From Planctomycetes bacterium UBA1135 (GTDB taxonomy: Bacteria > Planctomycetota > UBA1135): a DNA stretch of 15,164 nucleotides. The notes under the pieces are model-generated. The model worked only from the letters and a program-made list of their open reading frames with translations. It made no database searches and was not told the DNA's origin. Where the stretch lies: contig DCAK01000061.1 in assembly GCA_002311925.1 (NCBI GenBank), forward strand, positions 376 to 15,539, read 5' to 3'. Made by a program: the position numbers and the translations under genes. Numbering within the stretch: position 1 is the stretch's first letter; every line of letters begins with the position of its first letter. Shown here one piece after another: positions 8,503-14,515 of the stretch.

Positions 8503-9363
8503 TCAGGAAGAGGGAATCCTAACCGCCTTGGCGGCTTCCCACCATACGGAGGGAGCCACGGTTTCGGGTCGGGCGTCGTCGGGAATTCCGAGTTCGCGCA
8601 TACGCCGCGCCGCCTCGGGGAAGCTCTTTTCCAACCTGGGCAGAAGCCGCTTGCGCCTTTGCCCGAAAGCATCCCTCAGGACCTCCCGCAGGATTCCCTC
8701 CTCCACATCCTTCTCATCCCCCAGCGGGTTCAAGTGAAGAAAGCCCGATTCCACCTTGGGCCGGGGCCAGAAGACATCGGCGGGAACTTTTCTTCCCAAG
8801 CTCACTGAAAACCTGAGCGCGAGGCGAATGGACAAGGGGCCATAGCCCTCCTCCCCCACACCCGCCGCCGCTTTTCGGGCGACTTCTCTTTGCAGAAGAA
8901 GAACAGCCCCGGCAAGGGAACGGCCGGGGAGCCGACCCAGGAAAGGGCCGGAAACCGAATAGGGAAGGTTGGCAACCAGCCGCGGAGGGGGGCCGGCCTT
9001 CCACCAATCTTCGACTTCGGGATGTAAGGATTCCCCGGATGCGAGGACGTCCCCCTCCACCAACCCCAGGGCCCCGGAATTCAGTTCGGACGCGAGGCTC
9101 TCGCGCAACAAGCGCACGAAACCGTGGTCGATTTCAACCGCCAAGACCCGGGCCCCTGCGCCCAGTAGGCGCCGCGTGAGACCTCCCAAGCCCGGTCCAA
9201 CTTCGAGAACCCGGTCTCCCGCCTGCACGCCCGCATCCCCGGGAATCGCATCCAACAGGGCAGGGTCCACCAGGAAGTTCTGCCCCAACTTCTTGTTGGG
9301 ACTCAGCCCATGCTGCTCAAGGGTGGCTCGCACTTCACGCTTCCCGTCCTTGGGAAAGGTCAT
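8503..9363 (-). CDS. rsmA: 16S rRNA dimethyladenosine transferase (KsgA/RsmA/Dim1 family)
   Basis: Dimethylates two adjacent adenines in the 3'-terminal hairpin of 16S rRNA (A1518 and A1519 in E. coli), using S-adenosylmethionine, late in small-subunit maturation. Of 286 residues, the visible family motifs are KKLGQNFLVD near 24-33, SAM motif I LEVGPGLGGLT at about 53-63, VLAVEID with the ribose-binding Glu77, VEGDVL with Asp105, and the catalytic NLPYSVSGP beginning at 132. LQREVARKAAAG and GYGPLSI follow, then VFWPRPKVESGFL, all typical of the family. It starts at ATG 9363, sharing ATGA with the stop of the upstream lipoprotein gene, with GGTGAGGGG a short distance upstream as a plausible ribosome site. 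It heads the block rsmA-dnaG-rpoD. Confidence 0.96.
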   Translation of the reverse strand: MTFPKDGKREVRATLEQHGLSPNKKLGQNFLVDPALLDAIPGDAGVQAGDRVLEVGPGLGGLTRRLLGAGARVLAVEIDHGFVRLLRESLASELNSGALGLVEGDVLASGESLHPEVEDWWKAGPPPRLVANLPYSVSGPFLGRLPGRSLAGAVLLLQREVARKAAAGVGEEGYGPLSIRLALRFSVSLGRKVPADVFWPRPKVESGFLHLNPLGDEKDVEEGILREVLRDAFGQRRKRLLPRLEKSFPEAARRMRELGIPDDARPETVAPSVWWEAAKAVRIPSS

Positions 9364-10160
9364 CCCGACCCCTCACCCACAAGCCATGCGCAAAAGGCTG
9401 AATCGGTTCCGCTGCCAGCCAGGATGCCGGCCACGGTGGCTCTTTGGTTCGAATCCCATCTCCCGATCGCCTGGTCCAACATTTGGCGGTCCACTTCGCC
9501 CCCGGCCAACCAGACGGGCAGAATCCTGTCGGTCAAAAAGGGAATCGCATCCATCACATAGCGGAATCCGAGATCCTCGGCCCTGTCCTGCGGGTTCAAT
9601 TCCCAGGTTTCCGGCAATCCGGATGAAGGACGGGAGGCGTAGGACCCGCCCACTGCGTGCGCCGTTTCGGGGTCGGAGCCTTCCGAAGGCGCAAGCCACT
9701 CCCACACATTGCCCTGGAAATCGTACCCCCCCCCTGGAGTGCGTCCCCTTTCGAACACCCCCACCGGCAGGGTCTTCCCCAATCCCAATTCCAGGGAATT
9801 GCTCTCGTTGACTCCTCGCGTGGCCCGGGCTTCGCCCGCATTCCCCCTCGAAATGCCGCGCCACTCCTCCCGGGTGGGAAGACGAAGCCCCCGGCTCGCT
9901 GCCCATGCCATGGCTTCCGACCGACTCATGAAGGTGGCGGGAAGATCGCCTCGCGTTCCCTCGGGCGCGTTCCCGAATTCTCCCCAGGTGACCTCGAAGC
10001 GGCCGCAAAGGAGCAACTCTTCATCGGAACCCAGGAACGTGCGGTCGAGGAGTACCGCTTCGGGCGCGACCTCAGACTGGGGCTCTCCCCCGCTGCACCC
10101 GGTCAGAAAAACGAGAGGGGTGAGGACCGCCCGAATCCCGGAGGCCCGCCGACCCCGCAC
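9360..10160 (-). CDS. Lipoprotein with a formylglycine-generating-enzyme/SUMF1-like fold lacking the catalytic cysteines
   Basis: 267 residues from GTG 10160. I chose this over an ATG at 10244 because it lies 4 bases after the upstream stop, has GAGGAAGG at good spacing, and gives a clean lipoprotein signal: RGRR, a hydrophobic stretch, then lipobox LTGC with the lipidated Cys22. The mature part has FGE-sulfatase family hallmarks in order: FEVTWGEFG, SRSEAMAWAASRGLRLPTREEW, YDFQGNVWEWLAP, VGGSYASRP and a final LGFRYV. True formylglycine-generating enzymes carry a cysteine pair after GGS; here that position reads SYASRPSSG, and the only mature cysteines are the lipid anchor, one in the segment LLLCGRFE and one near the C-terminus. 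It is therefore probably not an oxidase but a SUMF1-fold binding or structural lipoprotein. About 60 residues beyond the domain match nothing I recognise. It overlaps rsmA by ATGA. Confidence 0.8.
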   Translation of the reverse strand: MRGRRASGIRAVLTPLVFLTGCSGGEPQSEVAPEAVLLDRTFLGSDEELLLCGRFEVTWGEFGNAPEGTRGDLPATFMSRSEAMAWAASRGLRLPTREEWRGISRGNAGEARATRGVNESNSLELGLGKTLPVGVFERGRTPGGGYDFQGNVWEWLAPSEGSDPETAHAVGGSYASRPSSGLPETWELNPQDRAEDLGFRYVMDAIPFLTDRILPVWLAGGEVDRQMLDQAIGRWDSNQRATVAGILAGSGTDSAFCAWLVGEGSG

Positions 10161-10164
10161 GATT

Positions 10165-10869
10165 TCAGCCTTCCTCGGAAACAGCAGGCAGGGTGCGAAT
10201 GACAAGCTCGACCCTGCGGTTGCTCGCCCGGCCCTTTTCGTCATCGTTGGCAGCCACCGGCTTCCACGCGCCGTACCCGCTCACCGACACCCTCTCCTCA
10301 GCAATGCCATTGGTAATCAGGAGGCTGGCTACTTCCACCGCGCGGCGGGCGGAAAGCTGGAGATTCCCTCGGGGGAACTCGGCGGCCCGAACCTTGACGG
10401 GCTGATTGTCGGTGTGCCCGACGACCTCGACCCCTTCGGCGATGGGAGCAATTTCCCTGGCGAGAGTGGTGAGGATTTCATGCCCTTTGCGAGAGACGGC
10501 AGCGCTTCCCGAAGCAAAGAGGACCTGGTTGCGAATGCGGAGAATCGGGCCATCCGGTCCTTCCAGGAATTCGACATCCCCGGAGCGGACCAAGTCCATC
10601 ATGGCATCCTTGAGGGCCTCGGTGGCGCGGTCGATTTCCGCCGAAGCTTCGCGGGCTTCAAAGGCCCGCCTGTCGTCCAGGGAAGCGGCCAAGCTGGCGA
10701 CTTCATCCTTCAGACGAGAATTCTCAACCTCCAGGGAAGCCTGGAATTCCGTCAGGGCGTCCAGCTCGTCGGCATGGGCCACCAGGGCGGCATCCAGCGA
10801 CGCCTTGGGGACCATTTCGCAGGCGGGGAGGCAGGCGAAAAGAAGGATGGGGAGGAGGGCGCTTCTCAC
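10165..10869 (-). CDS. OmpA-family peptidoglycan-binding lipoprotein with a coiled-coil stalk
   Basis: 234 residues from GTG 10869. The N-terminal signal MRSALLPILLFACLPAC has lipobox LPAC with the lipidated Cys17. Residues about 22-92 are heptad-rich and should form a coiled coil. Residues about 110-228 are an OmpA C-terminal domain: NQVLFASGSAAV, then VVGHTDNQPV with the conserved Asp154, then NLQLSARRAVEVASLL, VSVSGYG and ASNRRVEL. The Asp and Arg of these motifs normally hold the diaminopimelate of peptidoglycan, so the protein probably ties a lipid anchor to the cell wall. The GHTDNQPV form is shared with MotB, but there is no transmembrane proton channel helix, so it is not a stator protein. 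It starts 4 bases after the preceding TAA and ends 4 bases before the SUMF1-like lipoprotein start, so the two lipoproteins are almost surely cotranslated. Confidence 0.87.
   Translation of the reverse strand: MRSALLPILLFACLPACEMVPKASLDAALVAHADELDALTEFQASLEVENSRLKDEVASLAASLDDRRAFEAREASAEIDRATEALKDAMMDLVRSGDVEFLEGPDGPILRIRNQVLFASGSAAVSRKGHEILTTLAREIAPIAEGVEVVGHTDNQPVKVRAAEFPRGNLQLSARRAVEVASLLITNGIAEERVSVSGYGAWKPVAANDDEKGRASNRRVELVIRTLPAVSEEG
10169..10176 (-). promoter_or_regulatory. Shine-Dalgarno site that fixes the start of the SUMF1-like lipoprotein
   Basis: GAGGAAGG on the minus strand lies 8 to 15 bases before GTG 10160. It sits within the final codons of the OmpA-like gene. It supports GTG 10160 over the ATG at 10244, which would bury the lipobox deep in the protein. 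The 12 bases GAGGAAGGCTGA are identical to the end of gspE. Confidence 0.65.
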
Positions 10870-10873
10870 GGAC

Positions 10874-11413
10874 TTACTTGAACGTCTCCACGAGACCCGC
10901 GGTCACGCCATTGGAACGGGCCTGGAGCATGGCCAGGACGAAGGCAAGGCCATAGGCCATCAACAAGGTGGTCAGGATGGTCAGGCCCCGGATTCCCGCG
11001 GGCTCTTCCTCGACAGTTTCAGCGGTGGCTCGACCCCTCCGGGGCGCGGCGGCCGCCACTGCGGAGGCTTCCTCCGGCTCGTCATCGATTTCGACGACTT
11101 CCAGGTCGTCGTCCAGGAGGGTGTCCTCCTCGGTCAGTTGGGTGGTGACCATTCCTTCATCCTGGTCATCCACCTCGGCGTCGAAGTGAACCTCTTCCAC
11201 TTCGAGAACATCGCCGGCGTCTTCTTCTGAAACCGACTCACCGACATTCAAATCGCCGGCGACGCGCGTCACATCTTCGGCGCGAAGGCGCATTTTTGAA
11301 CCTTCGCGGAAGGCGCGGATTTCACCGGCTGAAATCAGTCTCTTGAGATCGTCCTCTTCAAGGGAAAGCTCGTCGAGAGCATTCTCGAAGGAAAGGAAGT
11401 CGCTGTCACTCAT
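10874..11413 (-). CDS. HTH-like domain protein with acidic linker and C-terminal membrane helix
   Basis: 179 residues, ATG start, no clear Shine-Dalgarno. Residues about 8-52 (SLEEDDLKRLISAGEIRAFR, followed by GSKMRLRAEDV) look like an excisionase/MerR-type winged helix of the helix-turn-helix 17 kind: a recognition segment, then a short basic wing. Residues about 53-118 are extremely rich in Asp and Glu and should be disordered. A short Ala/Arg stretch follows, then one hydrophobic helix at about 143-163 (TILTTLLMAYGLAFVLAMLQ) and a 15-residue tail. The topology suggests a tail-anchored protein with the HTH-like domain in the cytoplasm. I recall similar small proteins in planctomycete genomes near secretion genes, but no function is known to me. 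It could be a membrane-tethered DNA binder or a protein-interaction module. It lies 54 bases after the small exported protein and 4 bases before the OmpA lipoprotein. Confidence 0.72.
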   Translation of the reverse strand: MSDSDFLSFENALDELSLEEDDLKRLISAGEIRAFREGSKMRLRAEDVTRVAGDLNVGESVSEEDAGDVLEVEEVHFDAEVDDQDEGMVTTQLTEEDTLLDDDLEVVEIDDEPEEASAVAAAAPRRGRATAETVEEEPAGIRGLTILTTLLMAYGLAFVLAMLQARSNGVTAGLVETFK

Positions 11414-11439
11414 GGGTCGTTGTCGGGGATTGGGGGGAG

Positions 11440-11459
11440 GGAAGCCTGCAAGGGCTTCC
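11440..11459. repeat. Perfect 7-bp inverted repeat (hairpin) between two small membrane-protein genes
   Basis: On the minus strand, GGAAGCC, a six-base loop CTTGCA, then GGCTTCC. It begins 8 bases after the stop of the small exported protein gene and ends 26 bases before the ATG of the HTH membrane protein, in one of the two longest gaps of the window. The bases after it are C-rich, with no T-run, so it is not a standard intrinsic terminator. It could be an mRNA stability or processing stem or a protein-binding site. Confidence 0.5.
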
Positions 11460-11467
11460 AGGATAGG

Positions 11468-11851
11468 TCAGCCGCCGGATGAAGAACCAGGGGGATTCCC
11501 CTCGGTCGAGACACCGCGCTTCTCCAGGAAGGCCTTGAGCTGTTGGTAGGTGTAGTCGGACTCGTCGTTGAATGCGTCCAGAAGAGTGTCGAGCTGGATG
11601 TTGCGCACCCCGACGAGAACCACTTCCCGGGAATTCGGGGCGCCACCCTTGGCCTCGTAGACGGCGAGATGCTGGGTTTCCTGGTCGAGGACATAGAGAA
11701 GGGAAACCCCCGCCTGGTAGGGACCAGCAACCGCCACGTAGCGCCGACCTCCATCCGCAGCCTGGGCATGGACCGGGGGAGGAGCGAGCCAGCGGGTGCC
11801 GAGAGCCCCGAGAAGGGTTCCGGCAAGCACGAGAAGGAGGGTACGGGACAC
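11468..11851 (-). CDS. Small exported conserved protein of unknown function
   Basis: 127 residues from GTG 11851; an in-frame TTG at 11875 would add 8 residues. I prefer GTG because the TTG sits inside a small hairpin and the GTG product opens with a short basic n-region; neither start has a convincing ribosome site. A signal peptide (MSRTLLLVLAGTLLGALG, then a likely cleavage near VHAQA) is followed by a compact domain: RRYVAVAGPYQAGVSLLYVL, LAVYEAKGG, REVVLVGVRNIQLD, and FNDESDYTYQQLKAFLEKRG. The last residues are Gly/Ser/Pro-rich. I recognise the AVYEA...NDES(D/E)YTY pattern as recurring in small planctomycete proteins but know no function. The domain is probably mostly beta with a final helix and acts outside the cytoplasmic membrane. 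Its place between the histidine kinase and the HTH membrane protein suggests a role in the neighbouring envelope or secretion system. Identity remains unknown. Confidence 0.68.
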   Translation of the reverse strand: MSRTLLLVLAGTLLGALGTRWLAPPPVHAQAADGGRRYVAVAGPYQAGVSLLYVLDQETQHLAVYEAKGGAPNSREVVLVGVRNIQLDTLLDAFNDESDYTYQQLKAFLEKRGVSTEGNPPGSSSGG

Positions 11852-11899
11852 GATTAAGGGTTGTCTCAGCCCCAAGGATAGGGGCCGCAGGGGAAAGGG

Positions 11900-13378
11900 T
11901 CACTCCGAAGGGGGAAGGAGAATCATCCTCACCTGAAAACCCCCCTCCTGTCGATTCTCGACCTCCATCGTTCCGCCGAGTTGCTGCAGCGTGGAAAAGG
12001 CGAGAGCGAGCCCAAGGCCGGTCCCCTCCCCTGGATCCTTGGTGGACAGAAAGGGTTCGGGGAGGCGGGCAAGGATGGCCGGAGGCACGCCCGGCCCGTC
12101 ATCCAGGATGCGGATTTCCGCCCCACCCCCGTCTCTGGCTTCGACGGTCAATTCAACCCGGCCCGGTCGCCCTTCTTCGTCCAGGGCGTCCAGCGCGTTG
12201 GAAACGAGGTTCAGAAAGACGGGAAACAAATCTCCCGAGGACCCCCGCACCTGCAGGGGCTTGGCGGGAAGATTCAGGATGAGGTCATGGGTGCCGGTCC
12301 GGCTTTCAAGGAAGGAGGGGAGGTCGCGGAGGACCTCCTGGAGGATGCAAGGCCCTTCATCGACTTGAGTGGGTGCCAGCCGAAGGAGTTTCTTGACCAG
12401 GCCGGCGATGCGGTCGAGAGCCTCCGCAACGAGGGCTCCATGTTTTTCCGCCTTCTCCCCCCGGGCCCCGGCGCGAAGGGTTTCCACGCCATGGGTTGCT
12501 CCGGCGAGCGGGCTGTTAATTTCGTGGGCGATTCCCGCGGCAAGAGTTCCCAGCGCGGCGAGCCGTTCCCCCCGAGCCGCCCGCCGTTCGGCCCGCGTGG
12601 CTCGATTCTCGGCTCGATCCACGGCCCTTGAAAGTTCCCCCTGGAAACCCCGTATGCGGCCCATCATGGCTCGGAAGGAAACCAGGAGTTCCTCCAATTC
12701 CCGAGATCCTCCCGTTGAAGGAAGGGTGGGGTCGCGACCCTCCCCGAATTCGTGGGCGGCCAGGGCCAGGCTTTCCACCGGCCGAACCACGGCCCTCCCC
12801 AGGAAAAAATAGAAGGCCAACCCCCCCAGGAGGGTGGCCACCCCCGCGGCGAGAAGGACCTGCAGCTGGAGGGGAATGCGGGAGGGAAGAGCCGGAAGCC
12901 TCACGAACACGCCTCCCCAGATCCGGGCCTCGGCTTGAAAGGGGGACATGGCCACCATCGGAAGGGCAAGGCCCCCGGCGACATGGGTGGGGGTGGAAGT
13001 GCGGGCCGCTTCGACCATGGCCCGCGCAATTTCCTTCACCGGGAAATCGGGGGAGCGGTCTTGGCAACCGTTGGGATTCAGGAAGGCGCCCACGGGAAAG
13101 ACCTCCCCGTCGAGTTCGAGAATCCGATTGTCGAGCACGAGGGCTTCTTCAAATTCACTCCACAGGGGCCAGGAAAGAAGTTCCCGAACATCCCCCACTC
13201 CCTCGGCGGCGAAGCGCCTGGAAAACCGTTCCTTGACCTGTTCCTCCAGGCGCAGACGACGCCGATCCCGCTCGGCCGCCTGTTGGGATTCATCGCCCTG
13301 AACCCAGAGGGCGAGAGCCCCGAGAACCACGGCGTTGACGGCGACCAGCACCAGGAGAAGGCGCAGGCGCAGCTTCAT
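11900..13378 (-). CDS. Membrane sensor histidine kinase with HAMP domain
   Basis: 492 residues. A first membrane helix (about 5-27) is followed by an extracytoplasmic sensor domain of about 140 residues that I do not recognise, a second helix (about 170-192, VLLAAGVATLLGGLAFYFF), a HAMP linker and a short Ala/Arg/Glu-rich coiled coil. The kinase core has the phospho-acceptor His285 in LAAGIAHEINSPLA, N box NLVSNALDALD, G1 box DDGPGVPP, an F-box-like LPEPFLSTKDPGEG and G2 box GTGLGLALAF. The H box resembles the NtrB/PilS-type subgroup (AHEINNPL in many members). No response regulator lies in the window. The gene begins 3 bases after the gspF stop (TGACCCATG), so it is probably translated with the secretion genes and may sense envelope or pilus state. 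Two-component kinases controlling type IV pili, such as PilS, are also found near pilus genes, but the two-helix topology here differs from PilS. Confidence 0.9.
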   Translation of the reverse strand: MKLRLRLLLVLVAVNAVVLGALALWVQGDESQQAAERDRRRLRLEEQVKERFSRRFAAEGVGDVRELLSWPLWSEFEEALVLDNRILELDGEVFPVGAFLNPNGCQDRSPDFPVKEIARAMVEAARTSTPTHVAGGLALPMVAMSPFQAEARIWGGVFVRLPALPSRIPLQLQVLLAAGVATLLGGLAFYFFLGRAVVRPVESLALAAHEFGEGRDPTLPSTGGSRELEELLVSFRAMMGRIRGFQGELSRAVDRAENRATRAERRAARGERLAALGTLAAGIAHEINSPLAGATHGVETLRAGARGEKAEKHGALVAEALDRIAGLVKKLLRLAPTQVDEGPCILQEVLRDLPSFLESRTGTHDLILNLPAKPLQVRGSSGDLFPVFLNLVSNALDALDEEGRPGRVELTVEARDGGGAEIRILDDGPGVPPAILARLPEPFLSTKDPGEGTGLGLALAFSTLQQLGGTMEVENRQEGGFQVRMILLPPSE

Positions 13379-13381
13379 GGG

Positions 13382-14515
13382 TCAGGCCGCCTGGCCGAAT
13401 TCTTCGAGCAGCTTGAAGAGGGGCAGGAAGAGGGCGAGGGCGATGGAGCCCACGATGCCGGCCATGAGAATGAGCATGGCGGGTTCGAGGAGCTTGAGGG
13501 CGATGTCGAGAGCCCGCTTGTAGTTCTCTTCGTAACCGGCCCCTACCCGGAGGCACATCCGGTCGAGTTCGCCTGTTTCTTCCCCGACTTCGACCATGGA
13601 AACCACCAAGTCGTCGAAATGGCCGGTGGATTCCAGGGAAGAGGCGATGGATTCCCCTTCCCGCACTTCCCCCTGGACCTGTGCCACGGCTTCCCTGTAG
13701 ACCTCGGAGGTCAGGGCGCCCCGAACGATCTCGAAGGCCCGAAGATGGGGAACTCCGCTGCTGACCAGGGTGCCGAACGTGTTGGCGAATCGGGAAACCT
13801 GGCTCTGCTCCACCAATCCACCGATGACGGGCAGACGGAGGTGCATCTGGTGGTTCCACATGCGAAAGCTGTAGGACCGGAGATAGGCCATCTGCCACAC
13901 GACGAAAATGAGGACGGGCAATCCAAGGACCGCGTACCACCACGTCACCATGAAATCGCTGATGCCGATCATGGCCTGGGTGATGGCGGGAAGGGTCATC
14001 CCCATCTCGCTGTAGAGTTCGGAGAACTTGGGGATGACGAGCACCATGAGGGCCACCACCACACCCATGGCGACCACCCCGATGACGATGGGATAGGCCA
14101 GGGCGCTGCGGGTGCGGTCGCGCATTTCCTGGGACCCTTCCTGGAAATCCGCCAAGCGGCTCATCACCTTGTCGAGAACACCGCCGGCCTCGCCGGCGCG
14201 GGCCATGTTCACGTAGAGGTCGTCGAAAACATCCGGATTCTGGGCGAGCGCGTCGGAAAGAGGCTGGCCCTCCTCCACCAGGTCGGCGGTATCCGTGACG
14301 GCGTCGTGGAAGCGGCCCGGAGGCCACTGGTTGGCGAGCACCCTGAGGTTGCGAAGAATCGGAAGGCCGGCCTCGGTGAGAGTGGCCAACATCCGGGTGA
14401 AGCGGACCAGGTGCTTGAGCGGCACCCTGCGCCGTGTCCGGACGGCGCCCTCCACGGGTGCCTTGGAAGACGGCCGCTTCGCAGCTGCGGGGACTTTTCG
14501 CTGAATGCGAGCCAT
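13382..14515 (-). CDS. gspF: Type II secretion / type IV pilus inner-membrane platform protein (GspF/PilC family)
   Basis: The inner-membrane platform of type II secretion or type IV pilus machines, on which the GspE/PilB ATPase acts to add or extract pilins. The 377 residues hold the usual two tandem GspF domains (about 38-160 and 242-365) and three membrane helices (about 141-161, 189-211 and 346-366). Motifs are FTRMLATLTEAGLPI and LRSALAYPIVI in the first half, and FANTFGTLVSSGVPHLRAFE, MVEVGEETGELD and LEPAMLILMAGIVG in the second. A basic N-terminal tail of about 30 residues precedes the first domain. The start overlaps the gspE stop (TGATG), with GGAGGAAGG at good spacing. Whether the machine is a T2SS, a pilus or a competence system cannot be told from this window. 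The gspF symbol denotes family, not pathway. Confidence 0.93.
   Translation of the reverse strand: MARIQRKVPAAAKRPSSKAPVEGAVRTRRRVPLKHLVRFTRMLATLTEAGLPILRNLRVLANQWPPGRFHDAVTDTADLVEEGQPLSDALAQNPDVFDDLYVNMARAGEAGGVLDKVMSRLADFQEGSQEMRDRTRSALAYPIVIGVVAMGVVVALMVLVIPKFSELYSEMGMTLPAITQAMIGISDFMVTWWYAVLGLPVLIFVVWQMAYLRSYSFRMWNHQMHLRLPVIGGLVEQSQVSRFANTFGTLVSSGVPHLRAFEIVRGALTSEVYREAVAQVQGEVREGESIASSLESTGHFDDLVVSMVEVGEETGELDRMCLRVGAGYEENYKRALDIALKLLEPAMLILMAGIVGSIALALFLPLFKLLEEFGQAA

Noticed and set aside
9360..10160. Calling the SUMF1-like gene an active formylglycine-generating enzyme
   Set aside because: The catalytic cysteine pair expected after GGS is absent, and no sulfatase gene lies in the window.
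10165..10869. Calling the OmpA-domain gene motB because of GHTDNQPV
   Set aside because: It has a lipobox signal and a coiled-coil stalk but no MotB transmembrane helix with the proton-binding Asp, and there is no motA next to it.
11406..11903. Alternative minus-strand frames over the small exported protein (11406-11903 and 11410-11826)
   Set aside because: The frame chosen at 11468-11851 gives a signal peptide and a recognisable conserved core. The other two give Pro/Arg/Ser-rich sequence without pattern, and they overlap the HTH gene start.
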